Below, in pieces: positions 1-9,152 of a stretch of 63,327 nucleotides of DNA. Under the pieces are notes generated by a model. That model had not been told where the DNA came from, ran no database searches, and was given only the letters and a program-made list of their open reading frames with translations. The stretch comes from a virus. The stretch lies in the IMG/VR virus record IMGVR_UViG_3300025325_000020, positions 1-63,327 of that record. The stretch is one strand, 5' to 3'. Made by a program: the position numbers and the translations under genes. The first letter of the stretch is position 1; each line of letters starts with the position of its first letter.

Positions 1-1128
1 GTGTTCGGCATCATGGGCATCGTGGCCGGCTTCTGGGGCATGCAGATCGCGGCCGTCTCCAACGGCATTGCCACGGCGATCGATTACATCCGCACGGCCA
101 TCGACGCGTTCGCCCCCCTTTGGGGCTGGCTGCACGACGCCTGGGGGGACGCAAGCTGGATCGAGAAAATCGGGCTGGCCATCGCCGGGGTCGCGATTAC
201 CATCGCCGAGGTCCTGACCATTGCGCTGTACGGCATCGCCGGCTATATCAAGGGCTGGGTGCTGGGCGTGGTGGGCTTCTTCACCGACCTGTACAACAAG
301 CTGGTGGGCCGCTCCGTGGTGCCCGAGATGATGGACGCCATCTACAATACGATCACCGGCATCCTGACCAGCACCGTGACCTGGGTAGGAACGAAATTAG
401 GGGAGATGGTCACGGCCTTCACGACCAAGTTCACCGAGATCACCACCGGAGTGACGACCGGCGCGCAAACGATTTACGATACGGTTACGGGCAAAATTAC
501 GGAGCTCTCCACAGCGTGGGGCACGGCCTGGGGCACCATAAGGGATACTTTAGGCGGGATCTGGACCGAGATCACCACCGCGGCCGCCACCAAGATTGGG
601 GAAGTACTCACCACGATTACCACCGGGCTGGACGATACGCTGACGGCCATTGGCTTGAAGGTGATCACTTTCTACAACGCCGGCGCGGACCTTATCGGCG
701 GCATGGTGCAGGGCGTGCTGGACGGAGTGCAATACCTGATCGATGCGGTGGTGCAGGCCATCAAGGACGCCATCGAGGCCGCGCGCAAGTTCCTGGGGGC
801 CGAGAGCCCGGCCAAGCTCACCATGGAGCTGGGCGTGGACGCCATGGCCGGCTTCGCCTTGGGGATGGAGACCGAGGGCCAGACTTTGGCGGATGCTTTG
901 ACTGCGGCCCTCGTCCCGCTCGAGCGGCGCTTCTCCAGCCTGCCGGCCTATGCGGGCGGGGGGTACGCGCCGGCGCCGATGATGAGCACGTCCACCACCA
1001 CCTACAACTACTACACCAGCGCGCCGAGCTTCGACTTCGGGCGCAACAATATCAACTCGCCTGCGCTGGCGGCGGCCTCCGAGGCCCGCGTGCGGCGCAT
1101 CGTGCGGGAGGAGCTGAGGCGCAGATGA
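1..1128 (+). CDS. Tape measure protein, C-terminal part (gene wraps around from 60949)
   Basis: This frame is open from the first base and ends at 1126-1128. It is in phase with the frame still open at 63327, so it is the last 375 residues of a tape measure of about 1168 aa. The part contains long hydrophobic stretches (roughly residues 1-30 and 55-95), then Thr-rich amphipathic repeats. A GAESPAKL segment near residue 265 is of the kind seen near the end of tape measure proteins. The protein sets tail length and sits inside the tail tube. At about 0.15 nm per residue it predicts a tail of about 175 nm. The GTG at base 1 is not a real start. Confidence 0.9.
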   Translation: MFGIMGIVAGFWGMQIAAVSNGIATAIDYIRTAIDAFAPLWGWLHDAWGDASWIEKIGLAIAGVAITIAEVLTIALYGIAGYIKGWVLGVVGFFTDLYNKLVGRSVVPEMMDAIYNTITGILTSTVTWVGTKLGEMVTAFTTKFTEITTGVTTGAQTIYDTVTGKITELSTAWGTAWGTIRDTLGGIWTEITTAAATKIGEVLTTITTGLDDTLTAIGLKVITFYNAGADLIGGMVQGVLDGVQYLIDAVVQAIKDAIEAARKFLGAESPAKLTMELGVDAMAGFALGMETEGQTLADALTAALVPLERRFSSLPAYAGGGYAPAPMMSTSTTTYNYYTSAPSFDFGRNNINSPALAAASEARVRRIVREELRRR

Positions 1129-1150
1129 CGGCAACGCAACGGAGCTGCTT

Positions 1151-3235
1151 ATGCTAAAACGACTGCCGATCGAGTTATTCTTGGTCACCCACACCGACGC
1201 CGAGCCGGGGGCGCTCTCCTACGAGCAGCGCATCGATCTCTTGCCCTACCTGGACGAGTGGATCCCGGGCAGCCCGGCGCTCAAAGAAGGCGGCTTGTTC
1301 CTATCCGGCGCTTACACGGATGGGCGGGAGATCGCGCTCGCGCTTTACGAGAACGTGACCGAAGCATTGTCGCTCAAACCGCACGCCCGCTCTCCAGAGG
1401 CGCTGATCGCGCTCATTCGCCAGATCCGCTATTTCCTGCGCCGGGCGCGGGCGTACCATATCGCCTGGTGGCAGGATAAGCCGGTGTATCTCCAGGCGCT
1501 GTCCAGGCGCGAGGCCAACCGGCGCTACGCGGTGCTGGCCAACGGGAGGGCGCCGCAGGATTCCAATCCCTACGCCGATTCGCTCGACTCGGACGTGCTC
1601 TCCGCTATCGAAGGCTGGCCGCTCGAGTTGGAGCGCGGCCACTGGCTGTCGAACAAGCCGGGCGACGCGACCGCCACGGCTTGCATCGGTCGCTACAATA
1701 CGGCCACCTTGTTCGGCAACGTGACGCCGGGGGGGACGCTTCTGCCGGACACCACCGGCGCGGTGTACGCCTCCAATAAATCGTCGCTCTACAATCTTAG
1801 CCATATCTTTACCTACGACGCCGCCCCGCCCACCTTTAGCGCCAACCTGCTGGCCGGCGCCCTGCCTTACAACTTGCTGCCCGCCGGAGCCGCAGTGGGC
1901 GACATGGTGTATTTCATCCGCCAGCAGATCGGCGGGCGGAGCTATTCGTTCGACAATATCGTGTTCAACCTGGCCGTTGTGGGGGCCGGTTATACCGCCG
2001 GATGGCAATATTACAACGGGGCCTGGGTGTCCCTCACTACGCTGCGAGACAATACCAACACACTCAAGGTAGCGGGCGTGAGCTCCTTACACTTCAAAAT
2101 CCCCTCGGATTGGGTTGCTTTGGCAATCAACGGCGTAACCGGGCTGGCAGTGCGCATGGTCTTATCTGCGGCCGGAGCGGTCACCCGCCCCCAGCAGCAG
2201 ACCCAGCACGTGTACACCACTGGCTGGCCGCACACCTATATCCAGGCCTCCCAGGTCGGCGGGGACCTGCCCGCTACGCTGCGCATGCGGTTAGTTAACC
2301 AATCAGACAATATCAGCACCGACCCGTCTTTCAATTACCTGCATGCCCACCGGGTGATCGTGGGATTGAGATCGGAGGCGCGCGGGCCGAACTTCGTAAG
2401 CCATATGCCGCTGTCGTTCGGCGACGATCCCTGGTTTGGTACTTTCACCCTGGGCACCAACGCTGCCTACACCGCTGATGTGACCGTGCCCTGGGGCCGG
2501 CGGGTGACCTTTGCCCCGGTGGGGGTGGGCACAGAGACGGTCCTTTTAGGCGAGCTGCAAAATGGGGTCACGGTCCCTCATTACCGCGGCCGCTTCCGTG
2601 TCTTCCTGCGGGCGCGCCAGTCGGGAGGGGCGGCGGGCGACATCTTGCTGCGCCTGGAGCTGCGCAGCGGAAACCCAATCTCCAACCCGGACTGGACCAG
2701 CGAGTACGTGCCCTTCCTGAACACCGATCCCTGGCAGATCCTGGAGTTCGGCGAGATGCAGATCGGCGCCGCGGATTACGGCAGCGCGGAGCAAGCCTAC
2801 AATACCACCATCTTGATCAGCGCCCAGGTAGTCAGCGCGACGCCGGACGTGCATCTGTACGACCTGATCTTGATCCCGGTGGACGAGTGGTCGGGTGAGT
2901 TCGCCTCCCTGGACAGCGCGGTTGCCTCCAGCCTGGGGAAGGACGTGACCTACGGTGTGCGCCTGCTGGAGATCGACTCGGTGATCGATCTGAAGCGCCC
3001 GATCCGCGCCTTGCTGCGCGTGGCCTCCGGATACTTCGAACGATGGGCCTCCTGGGAGGCCATCGCCGCCGGGCCGGCCATCCTGCAAGTCAACGCCGAC
3101 CAGCGCCTGTTCTTCCTGGCGACCCGCTACGCCGACCCGGCCGACCTCACCGATCAGCGGTCCGAGTTCGAGGTGGGCTTCAGCGTCCAGCTCGTCCGCA
3201 CGCAGCGCTACGAGACTTTGCGGGGGGAGGGCTGA
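1151..3235 (+). CDS. Putative distal tail / tail-tip structural protein
   Basis: A 694-aa protein directly after the tape measure, the usual place of the distal tail protein or tail-tip hub in siphoviruses. No family was recognised with confidence. The first ~160 residues are mixed helical. The rest is rich in beta-type, Gly/Tyr/Thr-containing sequence, as in virion proteins, with no signal peptide or membrane segment. The ATG at 1151 has GGAG upstream. Its 24-nt leader (1130-1153) is nearly identical to two tandem copies at 58058-58105. The function is inferred from position only. Confidence 0.65.
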   Translation: MLKRLPIELFLVTHTDAEPGALSYEQRIDLLPYLDEWIPGSPALKEGGLFLSGAYTDGREIALALYENVTEALSLKPHARSPEALIALIRQIRYFLRRARAYHIAWWQDKPVYLQALSRREANRRYAVLANGRAPQDSNPYADSLDSDVLSAIEGWPLELERGHWLSNKPGDATATACIGRYNTATLFGNVTPGGTLLPDTTGAVYASNKSSLYNLSHIFTYDAAPPTFSANLLAGALPYNLLPAGAAVGDMVYFIRQQIGGRSYSFDNIVFNLAVVGAGYTAGWQYYNGAWVSLTTLRDNTNTLKVAGVSSLHFKIPSDWVALAINGVTGLAVRMVLSAAGAVTRPQQQTQHVYTTGWPHTYIQASQVGGDLPATLRMRLVNQSDNISTDPSFNYLHAHRVIVGLRSEARGPNFVSHMPLSFGDDPWFGTFTLGTNAAYTADVTVPWGRRVTFAPVGVGTETVLLGELQNGVTVPHYRGRFRVFLRARQSGGAAGDILLRLELRSGNPISNPDWTSEYVPFLNTDPWQILEFGEMQIGAADYGSAEQAYNTTILISAQVVSATPDVHLYDLILIPVDEWSGEFASLDSAVASSLGKDVTYGVRLLEIDSVIDLKRPIRALLRVASGYFERWASWEAIAAGPAILQVNADQRLFFLATRYADPADLTDQRSEFEVGFSVQLVRTQRYETLRGEG

Positions 3236-3242
3236 TGGGGCT

Positions 3243-4403
3243 ATGACCAGCCATCAGACTTTAGGCCTCTCCCAGTCGCTGTACGACCCGCCCTGGCTGG
3301 GGGGCAAGATGCTCGACGACCAGCTCCTGGCGCGCCTGCCGAGTTACACCCACGAAGACGCCGCCTGGTTAGGCTACGACCGAGCCTCCTCGAGCGGCAA
3401 CCTGTGGCGGGACGAGATCGACGACTGGATCTCCAACGGCCTGGGCAGGAAATTGGTCACCTACAACCACGCCCAGCGCATCGTGTGGGCCGGCTGTGCC
3501 AACGTGATCCGCGCCCAGGTGGGGCCGGTATCCTACTCGGCCGGGCCGCTCATGGGCATCACCAACCGCGCCAGCGTGTATTACTCGCGCAAATACACCG
3601 ATGTTTCCCCGCCGGTGGTGGGATCAGGAGGGCTGACCACCATCGCCGAGAGCGCCGAGAGCCAGCGCCGCTACGGCATCCTGGAAACCGTTTTTAGCGG
3701 CGGGACGATGACGAAGGAGGAAGCCGAGCAGGAGCGCGACGTGTTGCTCGAGGAACGCCAGTGGCCGGACAAGACCCAGGACTCGGGCAATCAGGCCGGG
3801 GAGGGGTCGCTGTCGGTGGAATGGCTGGGCCTGGTCCATTTCCTGGGCCGCTTCGTGTACAACGACGCCACGCCCCTTACCACTACCGTGCGAACCAAGA
3901 TTTTATCCGTGCTGGCCGCCGAGCCGAACGGGCTGCTCTCCGCCGAATACAGCCAGGTAGCGGCCAACGCTTTCCTGACGGCGGCTTTCGAGGACCAGAA
4001 CCGCTACGGCCTGGATGTGATCCAAGCCGCCACGGCCCTGGGAGATGTCAACTTCGATCGCTTTCTGTTCATGGTGCGGGCAAAGGAGAGAGTCTACTAT
4101 CGGCCCATCCAGGCCACGACCGACATCGCCTACGTTCAGTATTTGACCGATTACGGCCACGAATACCGGCTTGCGAAAAACAATTCCCGCGTGTATCCCT
4201 GGGATTTGGAGCCGGGCCGCTGGGTGCTGATCGCTGACTTCGCCCCGTTTTCGGCGCAGCCTTCCGGGCGGCGCAACATGCGCTTGCAGTTCACCGAGCG
4301 GGTCACGTTCACCGCGCCTTACAGCGTACAGATCTCGGGCGGCAAGGTGGAAGCCGGGCCTCAGCTCCTGGCGCAGCTGGGATTAGGAGGGGCAAGCGCG
4401 TGA
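3243..4403 (+). CDS. Putative baseplate/tail-tip protein
   Basis: A 386-aa protein starting 7 nt after the preceding tail gene, with GGGGGGAGGG upstream. No catalytic motif, signal peptide or membrane segment is visible, and the family was not recognised. Its place between the distal tail candidate and the LamG protein points to a tail-tip structural role. The end of the gene overlaps a 24-codon frame that begins GTGA at 4400. Confidence 0.6.
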   Translation: MTSHQTLGLSQSLYDPPWLGGKMLDDQLLARLPSYTHEDAAWLGYDRASSSGNLWRDEIDDWISNGLGRKLVTYNHAQRIVWAGCANVIRAQVGPVSYSAGPLMGITNRASVYYSRKYTDVSPPVVGSGGLTTIAESAESQRRYGILETVFSGGTMTKEEAEQERDVLLEERQWPDKTQDSGNQAGEGSLSVEWLGLVHFLGRFVYNDATPLTTTVRTKILSVLAAEPNGLLSAEYSQVAANAFLTAAFEDQNRYGLDVIQAATALGDVNFDRFLFMVRAKERVYYRPIQATTDIAYVQYLTDYGHEYRLAKNNSRVYPWDLEPGRWVLIADFAPFSAQPSGRRNMRLQFTERVTFTAPYSVQISGGKVEAGPQLLAQLGLGGASA

Positions 4404-4474
4404 GCGATGGGCTTTATCTCCAGGCCGATATTGGCGGAAGATTACTTCCGGGCCGAAAGGCGGATATCCTATGA
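4400..4474 (+). CDS. Possible 24-aa leader peptide carrying a hairpin
   Basis: A GTG at 4400 overlaps the upstream stop (GTGA), and the frame stops at 4472-4474, overlapping the ATG of the next gene at 4471 (ATGA). The peptide would be 24 aa. The 17-nt hairpin repeat at 4434-4450 lies inside it. The double coupling suggests that translation through this frame could open the hairpin and feed the next gene. It may also be chance, because no conservation can be judged here. Confidence 0.35.
   Translation: MSDGLYLQADIGGRLLPGRKADIL
4434..4450 (+). repeat. Dispersed hairpin repeat, copy 1
   Basis: GCGGAAGATTACTTCCG. The arms CGGAAG and CTTCCG flank an ATTA loop. It lies 20 nt upstream of the ATG at 4471. 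The 25 nt from 4433 match those from 26358 with one difference. Confidence 0.75.
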
Positions 4475-5277
4475 GCGTTCAAGAGCAGAATTTGCAAATG
4501 GCAGATTTGCTCAGTGCCTACTTCCCGAAGCGGCGCGAGCCGAGCTTTGCCTGGGGGAACGTCATCTCCATGTTCCAGATGCTGCCCGGCTTACGCGGGT
4601 TCTGGCCGATGTCGAGCGTGGACAGCACCCCGGCGGTATTCGATCTGAGTGGGCAAGGCAGGACTCTCTCCCGGACTAACGTTACCTTCCAATGGATTGG
4701 ATTGGCCCCTACGGGGAGATGGGACGTTGCCACCACGCGTTACCTGTACCGCGCATCTGAAGCGGGACTAAGCATTAGTGGGATAGAGGGACATGTCTCG
4801 GTGGGCTACCAGGGATTGACGATGGGCGGCTGGTTCAACTTTGACGCGTTAGGTAGCCTGGAAACAGTGATGAGTAAGTGGAACGGCACAGGGAATCAGC
4901 GGTCCTATTTCCTTCAAAAATTAGCAGCGGATACTATCCAGTTTGGAGTAAGTTTAGATGGAGGCGCGGTCAATGTTTCGTCCATCACAACGACCGTTGC
5001 CACGACTGCCAGCGCATGGATATTTCTGGCGGGCCGATTCAGGCCAGCCACTGACGTGGCTGTGTGGATTAATGGTAATCAAGCCACGAATGCTGCCGCC
5101 ATTGTTGCAAGCATCTTCGCATCAACTACCCAATTTGAGATCGGCAGACTGGGAAACGCGGCGAACTACTTTACTGGATACGGCAGCCTGTGCTTCCTGT
5201 GTGCGGCGGCGCTGCCGGACTATATGATTAATCTGCTCTTCGAGCTTTCCGCCCCTCTCTTCGGAGTAACGCCATGA
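4471..5277 (+). CDS. LamG/concanavalin-like tail protein
   Basis: A 268-aa protein. Residues ~60-250 have the LamG-type lectin pattern: a GLRGFWPMSS opening strand, LTMGGWFNFD, a repeated beta pattern, then a closing segment. Such jelly-roll domains on phage tail tips bind host surface glycans or decorate fibres. The start overlaps the small upstream frame by 4 nt, and the end overlaps the lysin gene (ATGA at 5274). A second LamG-type protein is encoded at 54209. Confidence 0.75.
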   Translation: MSVQEQNLQMADLLSAYFPKRREPSFAWGNVISMFQMLPGLRGFWPMSSVDSTPAVFDLSGQGRTLSRTNVTFQWIGLAPTGRWDVATTRYLYRASEAGLSISGIEGHVSVGYQGLTMGGWFNFDALGSLETVMSKWNGTGNQRSYFLQKLAADTIQFGVSLDGGAVNVSSITTTVATTASAWIFLAGRFRPATDVAVWINGNQATNAAAIVASIFASTTQFEIGRLGNAANYFTGYGSLCFLCAAALPDYMINLLFELSAPLFGVTP

Positions 5278-6299
5278 CGATCCCTAACGGCAAAGGCTTC
5301 TTCGCCTGGCAAATCAAGGCCATCTCCGGCGGCGACATGCAGCAAATCGCGGCCGAGGCCTGGCTTCTGGGCCTGGCGCACGCGTCGGTCAAGGTCGCAA
5401 ACGGGGTCAATAGCTACAACCTGCGCCTGGGGCTGTTCGACGACTATATCCCCGCCTTGCAGGCCGCGCTCGCGCCCATCGGCGTGGAGTCGACCGGCTG
5501 GGTGTATGTGTACGGCGACAATCCGGCCGGCGAGGCGCGCAAGGCCATCGAGCGGGCGAAGAAGTTCAACCTGAAGAGCCTGATCGTGGACGCGGAGGCG
5601 GAGTACAAGCAGGCGGGCAAGGCAAGCGCGGCGTTGGCCTACATGAAGGCGCTGCGCGCCGGGCTGCCGGGAGTCTCGGTGGGGCTGTCGTCTTACCGCT
5701 ACCCCTCCCTCCATCCGGAGTTCCCCTGGCGGGAGTTCTTATTCCTGACCGATTACTACGTCCCCCAGGTGTACTGGGCCAAGGCCCATAACCCGGCCGC
5801 CCAGCTTGACCAGACGATCTGGGAATATCGCGCCCTCGAGCATCGCTTTGGCCTGCCGGAGAAGCCCATCCTGCCGGCGGGGGCCGCCTATCACGAGGGC
5901 GGCTGGCAGCCTACTCTGGCCGAGATAGACGAGTTCGACGCGCACGCCCGCGCCCTGGGCCTGCCGGGGGTGCTGTGGTGGGAGTGGGGCCACGCGCAGC
6001 GCTACGGGTTTATCAACACCATCGCCGCCCATCCCTGGCCAACCCCTGTGCCCAGGCCGCCCGCGGAGGACTCTCCGCTCGAAGCGCGCGTGACGGCGGA
6101 CGCGCTGAATGTGCGCAGCGGGCCGGGCACCAATTACGCCATCACGGGCAGCGCCAGGAAAGGGGAGATCCGGACGATAACCGCCATCCGCTACGACGCC
6201 GGGCGCAATGAGTGGCTGTGCGTAGGCAAATTGCCTGCCCGCTGGATTTGCAGCGTGTACGGGGCCAGCCGTCTGGCGGAGCTGGTCTACGGAGCCTGA
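5274..6299 (+). CDS. Putative endolysin: TIM-barrel hydrolase with C-terminal SH3b domain
   Basis: A 341-aa protein. Residues ~1-250 look like a glycoside-hydrolase TIM barrel: alternating strands and helices, a SLIVDAEAEY strand ending in acidic residues, DYYVPQVYW, and GVLWWEWGH near the end. A Pro-rich linker follows (~258-268). Residues ~270-330 form a bacterial SH3-like domain (VTADALNVRSGPGTNY), a cell-wall targeting module. There is no signal peptide, so release would need a holin; a candidate lies two genes downstream. The catalytic class (GH25-like or another) cannot be fixed by eye. Confidence 0.7.
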   Translation: MTIPNGKGFFAWQIKAISGGDMQQIAAEAWLLGLAHASVKVANGVNSYNLRLGLFDDYIPALQAALAPIGVESTGWVYVYGDNPAGEARKAIERAKKFNLKSLIVDAEAEYKQAGKASAALAYMKALRAGLPGVSVGLSSYRYPSLHPEFPWREFLFLTDYYVPQVYWAKAHNPAAQLDQTIWEYRALEHRFGLPEKPILPAGAAYHEGGWQPTLAEIDEFDAHARALGLPGVLWWEWGHAQRYGFINTIAAHPWPTPVPRPPAEDSPLEARVTADALNVRSGPGTNYAITGSARKGEIRTITAIRYDAGRNEWLCVGKLPARWICSVYGASRLAELVYGA

Positions 6300-6323
6300 T
6301 TTGAAACGGAGTGACAAATCTAA

Positions 6324-6911
6324 ATGGATGACAGCCCCATCCCAAAGCCACGCAAACGAAGGAGCAAAGCAGAGACCATGACATCGCCGCAATCTACGAC
6401 GCCGATCTCGTATGAGCAGTTGAGGCAGTACCTTTCCGAGATTACCGAGACCATCAAGCGCATCAAAGTGCAAACCGGGGAGCTGGCCGATACCCGCGAC
6501 CAGATCCGCCAGATCGACCGCTCTTTGCGCGGCTTCAACGGGGAGATGGGCCTGCTGGCCCGTTTCGTCATCCTGGAGCAGTCCATGACCGGCATGATCA
6601 AGGAGCAGATCCCCGAGATGCTGGAGGATATCACCAGCGCGGTTAAAGAGATCGTCGCCTCGCGCAACGAACTAAACACCTGCAAGCTCCACCACGACGT
6701 GGACACGCAGACCGCCAAGGCCGAGCTCGACCGGCTGCGCAGGGAGTACCAGGCGCATATCGACAGCGAGGCGAAAGAAGAAGGCAAATTTGGCGGGCGG
6801 GATTGGTTCCGCGAGAACGCTTCCACTTTGTTTATGTCGGCGGTTACGCTGATTTTGAATGCCCTGGTGATGTATTTCATCGTCTCCAGGCTCATTCCCC
6901 CTATACCCTGA
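6324..6911 (+). CDS. Coiled-coil protein with C-terminal membrane anchor (lysis-associated)
   Basis: A 195-aa protein with a basic, disordered N-terminus (KPRKRRSK), long heptad-like helices (~30-155) and one transmembrane helix near the C-terminus (~165-190). ATG 6324 follows GGAG. This architecture, next to a holin candidate and a lysin, resembles haemolysin XhlA-type or spanin-like accessory proteins, but no family signature was recognised. Confidence 0.6.
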   Translation: MDDSPIPKPRKRRSKAETMTSPQSTTPISYEQLRQYLSEITETIKRIKVQTGELADTRDQIRQIDRSLRGFNGEMGLLARFVILEQSMTGMIKEQIPEMLEDITSAVKEIVASRNELNTCKLHHDVDTQTAKAELDRLRREYQAHIDSEAKEEGKFGGRDWFRENASTLFMSAVTLILNALVMYFIVSRLIPPIP

Positions 6912-6924
6912 AAGGAGTATCCCT

Positions 6925-7362
6925 ATGTTTGCGTTGATGTTCGCAGCCCTGGTTTCCCCCCTGGCCGTGCTTTTCGCGCCGGCGCTCCACCTGCTCTCCG
7001 GAGTCCGCCTCCAGGTGGACTGGACCGATTTCCGCAGCGTGCTGATCTGGCTGGCCGGCGTCGGCGCTCCCTACCTGGTCGGGCAGCTCCTGGCCTACCT
7101 GGCCGAGAACTGGCCGAAATGGCACGAACTGCCGCCGGTAGTGAAATTCTTTGCCCCGCTCGCACTCTCCGTGGCCCTGGCGGTCGGCGCGACCGTATTG
7201 CTCCAATACGACGATATTATCGGCGCGATCTCCCCCTACTGGGCAGTGATCATCGCGGCCGTGCTGTTCTACCTGGGCAGCCAGGTCGCCTATATCAACG
7301 CAAAGCGCGTGGGCTATGGCTGCTGGGCAAAGGAGAAAGCCAAAGCGGAAAAGTGCGGGTAA
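6925..7362 (+). CDS. Putative holin
   Basis: A 145-aa hydrophobic protein with about four membrane segments (~3-24, 40-60, 72-92, 100-122) and a short charged C-terminus (KEKAKAEK). A good ribosome binding site (AAAGGAG) precedes ATG 6925. It is the last gene of the tail-lysis run, just after the lysin. The size, charged tail and position fit a holin. This is inference from topology and context. Confidence 0.6.
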   Translation: MFALMFAALVSPLAVLFAPALHLLSGVRLQVDWTDFRSVLIWLAGVGAPYLVGQLLAYLAENWPKWHELPPVVKFFAPLALSVALAVGATVLLQYDDIIGAISPYWAVIIAAVLFYLGSQVAYINAKRVGYGCWAKEKAKAEKCG

Positions 7363-7763
7363 AGGAAAAGGCCGGGGAGACCCGGCCATAGCTGCAAAGC
7401 GAGATACAAAGAGCCGGCGCGCATCCGGCTCCTTGTGCGAACGAATTTACCGATAAGTCAGCTTCTCGCCCTTCCCCACCAGGCGGGCCATACTCCCATT
7501 TTGCCGGACATCCTCCCCGGGGCGCGGGGTTTCCGGGCAGCAGCCTGTTACGGTTGGCAGGGTAATGGAGCGGCTGAAGGTTCGCATAGCTTATTTTATC
7601 AAAGAAAAGGGGGTTTGTACAGGTTGCGCGCGGGAAAGCAATACGGCGCTTAAACAACACAGCCGGGCTATTCGCCCGGCTGTGCGCCGTAGTCCCAGGT
7701 GAGAACCCGGGTTGTATAGGGCAGGAGGGCGGCTCACCGGCGCCCTTTTTTTATGCGTATAGT
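7363..7763. other. Gene-free stretch with four hairpins at the convergent ends of two operons
   Basis: No convincing gene is present. Perfect hairpins are at 7370-7387 (7-bp stem, GAGA loop), 7411-7431 (7-bp stem) and 7658-7684 (11-bp stem, 5-nt loop), and a T-tailed terminator is at 7726-7752. The stretch separates the rightward lysis genes from the leftward operon. A structured small RNA is possible but was not shown. Confidence 0.6.
7726..7752 (+). terminator. Rho-independent terminator after the tail-lysis genes
   Basis: Arms AGGGC and GCCCT, with an extra inner pair, are followed by seven T residues. It would stop transcription of the + strand late operon before it enters the opposing genes. 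Confidence 0.8.
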
Positions 7764-7979
7764 TTAGCGGGGTGGGGTAGGGGGGATCATGAATAAATTA
7801 TCTTCGTGTTCCTGATTGACAGCCCAGGCAAGCAGCTCGGTGAGCGCCAGGATCAGATTGAAAAAATAGACATCGGGCGGAATAGCCGCGAGGATGGCTT
7901 GCTTGATTTGGGCCTGCTGCTGTTTGTTGTCGAAATAGGTTTTGGAGAGCTTTCGGGGCATTTTGGGACTCGCTTTCAT
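7764..7979 (-). CDS. Hypothetical protein
   Basis: 71 aa with a basic N-terminus (MKASPKMPRKLSK) and an amphipathic or weakly hydrophobic helix (~35-55). No family was recognised. No clear ribosome binding site precedes ATG 7979, and a second ATG at 7961 is possible. It is the last gene of the leftward operon, separated from the rest by an AT-rich stretch (7980-8115). Confidence 0.5.
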   Translation of the reverse strand: MKASPKMPRKLSKTYFDNKQQQAQIKQAILAAIPPDVYFFNLILALTELLAWAVNQEHEDNLFMIPPTPPR

Positions 7980-8115
7980 GTTTTACTTAATAATAATTAA
8001 GAAAACCATAGGTATTTTATCTAATTCAGAGAAGATAAATCCTGGAGACGCCATCTCCCCTACCGGGAAACGGATGTAATACTATGCGCAATGGTTTGCC
8101 GGTCCGGAGCCATAA

Positions 8116-8850
8116 TCATTTCTCGATGTAGCCCTGCATTCTCCTCGCCAGGGATGCCAGGAATCTCCATGACGGCGCCTCCGCTTTTCTGTCCGGCGCT
8201 TCTTTGGCAATCTTGACAGTTCCATCCGGGCTTATCTCCATCAATCCGCATTCCTCCGGCATCTCGTATTTTGTCATCAAGCCGCGCGGCCCGACGAAAT
8301 AGAACCGGTTGGAAACATTCAGCGCCGGTTTACGCTTATACGGGTCGGCTAATTCTTTCAGGAAATCCGAACGGTAAACCTTGATCTCGAATGCAATCTT
8401 GAGATAGCCCTTCGAGGGCCAGGTATGCATGGCCCAGGCGTCGATGCGCTGCTCCGAATCCTTGCCAAACCCGGTGCCATAGCGCAGCTCGTCGAAGAAC
8501 ACCCACTCCGGAGCGGTGTGCCTCGAGCGCAGGATTTCGACGATCTCACCGGCGGTAAAGCTGGGCCTCTCTGGGTCGAAGTCAGAGCCGCCCAGCATTG
8601 CCAGCGCTTCCCGCCCTGCCTGGGAGAGAACGTACTTACGATCCACCTTCTCTATCCACCCGTGCTTGAGAAGCGCGCCGAAGGTGGCAGCGGTAATTTC
8701 CTTGAACTGCTGGCCAGGGGTAGACGCCAGATAGCAGCCCCAGGCATGACGGCATTTGTTGCGCCGATCGAAATCGGCGTGAGCGTACGCGTTGCCGGCG
8801 GACAGCTCGCGCAGCAGGATGGCCTGGGGAGGAGTGGGTTTAGCGCTCAT
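8116..8850 (-). CDS. MmcB-like PD-(D/E)XK nuclease family protein
   Basis: 244 aa from the ATG at 8850, which follows the upstream stop by 2 nt and has GGGGGG upstream. The N-terminal ~80 residues look like a winged helix. The C-terminal part has the nuclease core: RIDAWAM (acidic strand), then FEIKVYRSDF (E-x-K), then an RFYFVGPRGL strand. This order matches the MmcB/PD-(D/E)XK superfamily of DNA-repair or DNA-processing nucleases. The role in the phage is unknown. Confidence 0.65.
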   Translation of the reverse strand: MSAKPTPPQAILLRELSAGNAYAHADFDRRNKCRHAWGCYLASTPGQQFKEITAATFGALLKHGWIEKVDRKYVLSQAGREALAMLGGSDFDPERPSFTAGEIVEILRSRHTAPEWVFFDELRYGTGFGKDSEQRIDAWAMHTWPSKGYLKIAFEIKVYRSDFLKELADPYKRKPALNVSNRFYFVGPRGLMTKYEMPEECGLMEISPDGTVKIAKEAPDRKAEAPSWRFLASLARRMQGYIEK

Positions 8851-8852
8851 GT

Positions 8853-9152
8853 CTAGCCATTCCCCCCACCCCACACATGCCGCCTATATTCGGCCAGGAG
8901 GCTGATAAAGGCATCCATCGCTTCCACGCTCTTTAACCGCATCACGAAGCGCGCCTCGTCCATGCCCTCGATGTGGAATATCACGTGCACCTGGGTAGGC
9001 TTGCCGCGGCCCGGCTCCGGATCGGGCGACCAGGCGATGGTATGGAATTCTTCTATGCGCAAGAACTGCTTGACGCCGGGGAACAGCCCTTCCAGGTTGC
9101 CCGGGCCGGTATCTGTGTAGGGCCATTTAGGGTGGCGCTTGCGGGGGGTCAC
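8853..9152 (-). CDS. Hypothetical protein
   Basis: 99 aa from a GTG at 9152 that overlaps the upstream stop (GTGA), a coupling pattern repeated along this operon. The protein has a beta-rich centre (TQVHVIFHIEG) and a C-terminal helix. No family was recognised. Confidence 0.6.
   Translation of the reverse strand: MTPRKRHPKWPYTDTGPGNLEGLFPGVKQFLRIEEFHTIAWSPDPEPGRGKPTQVHVIFHIEGMDEARFVMRLKSVEAMDAFISLLAEYRRHVWGGGNG

Noticed and set aside
7295-7660. Leftward 121-codon frame in the gene-free stretch
   Set aside because: It runs across two hairpins and the end of the holin candidate, with no coding character.
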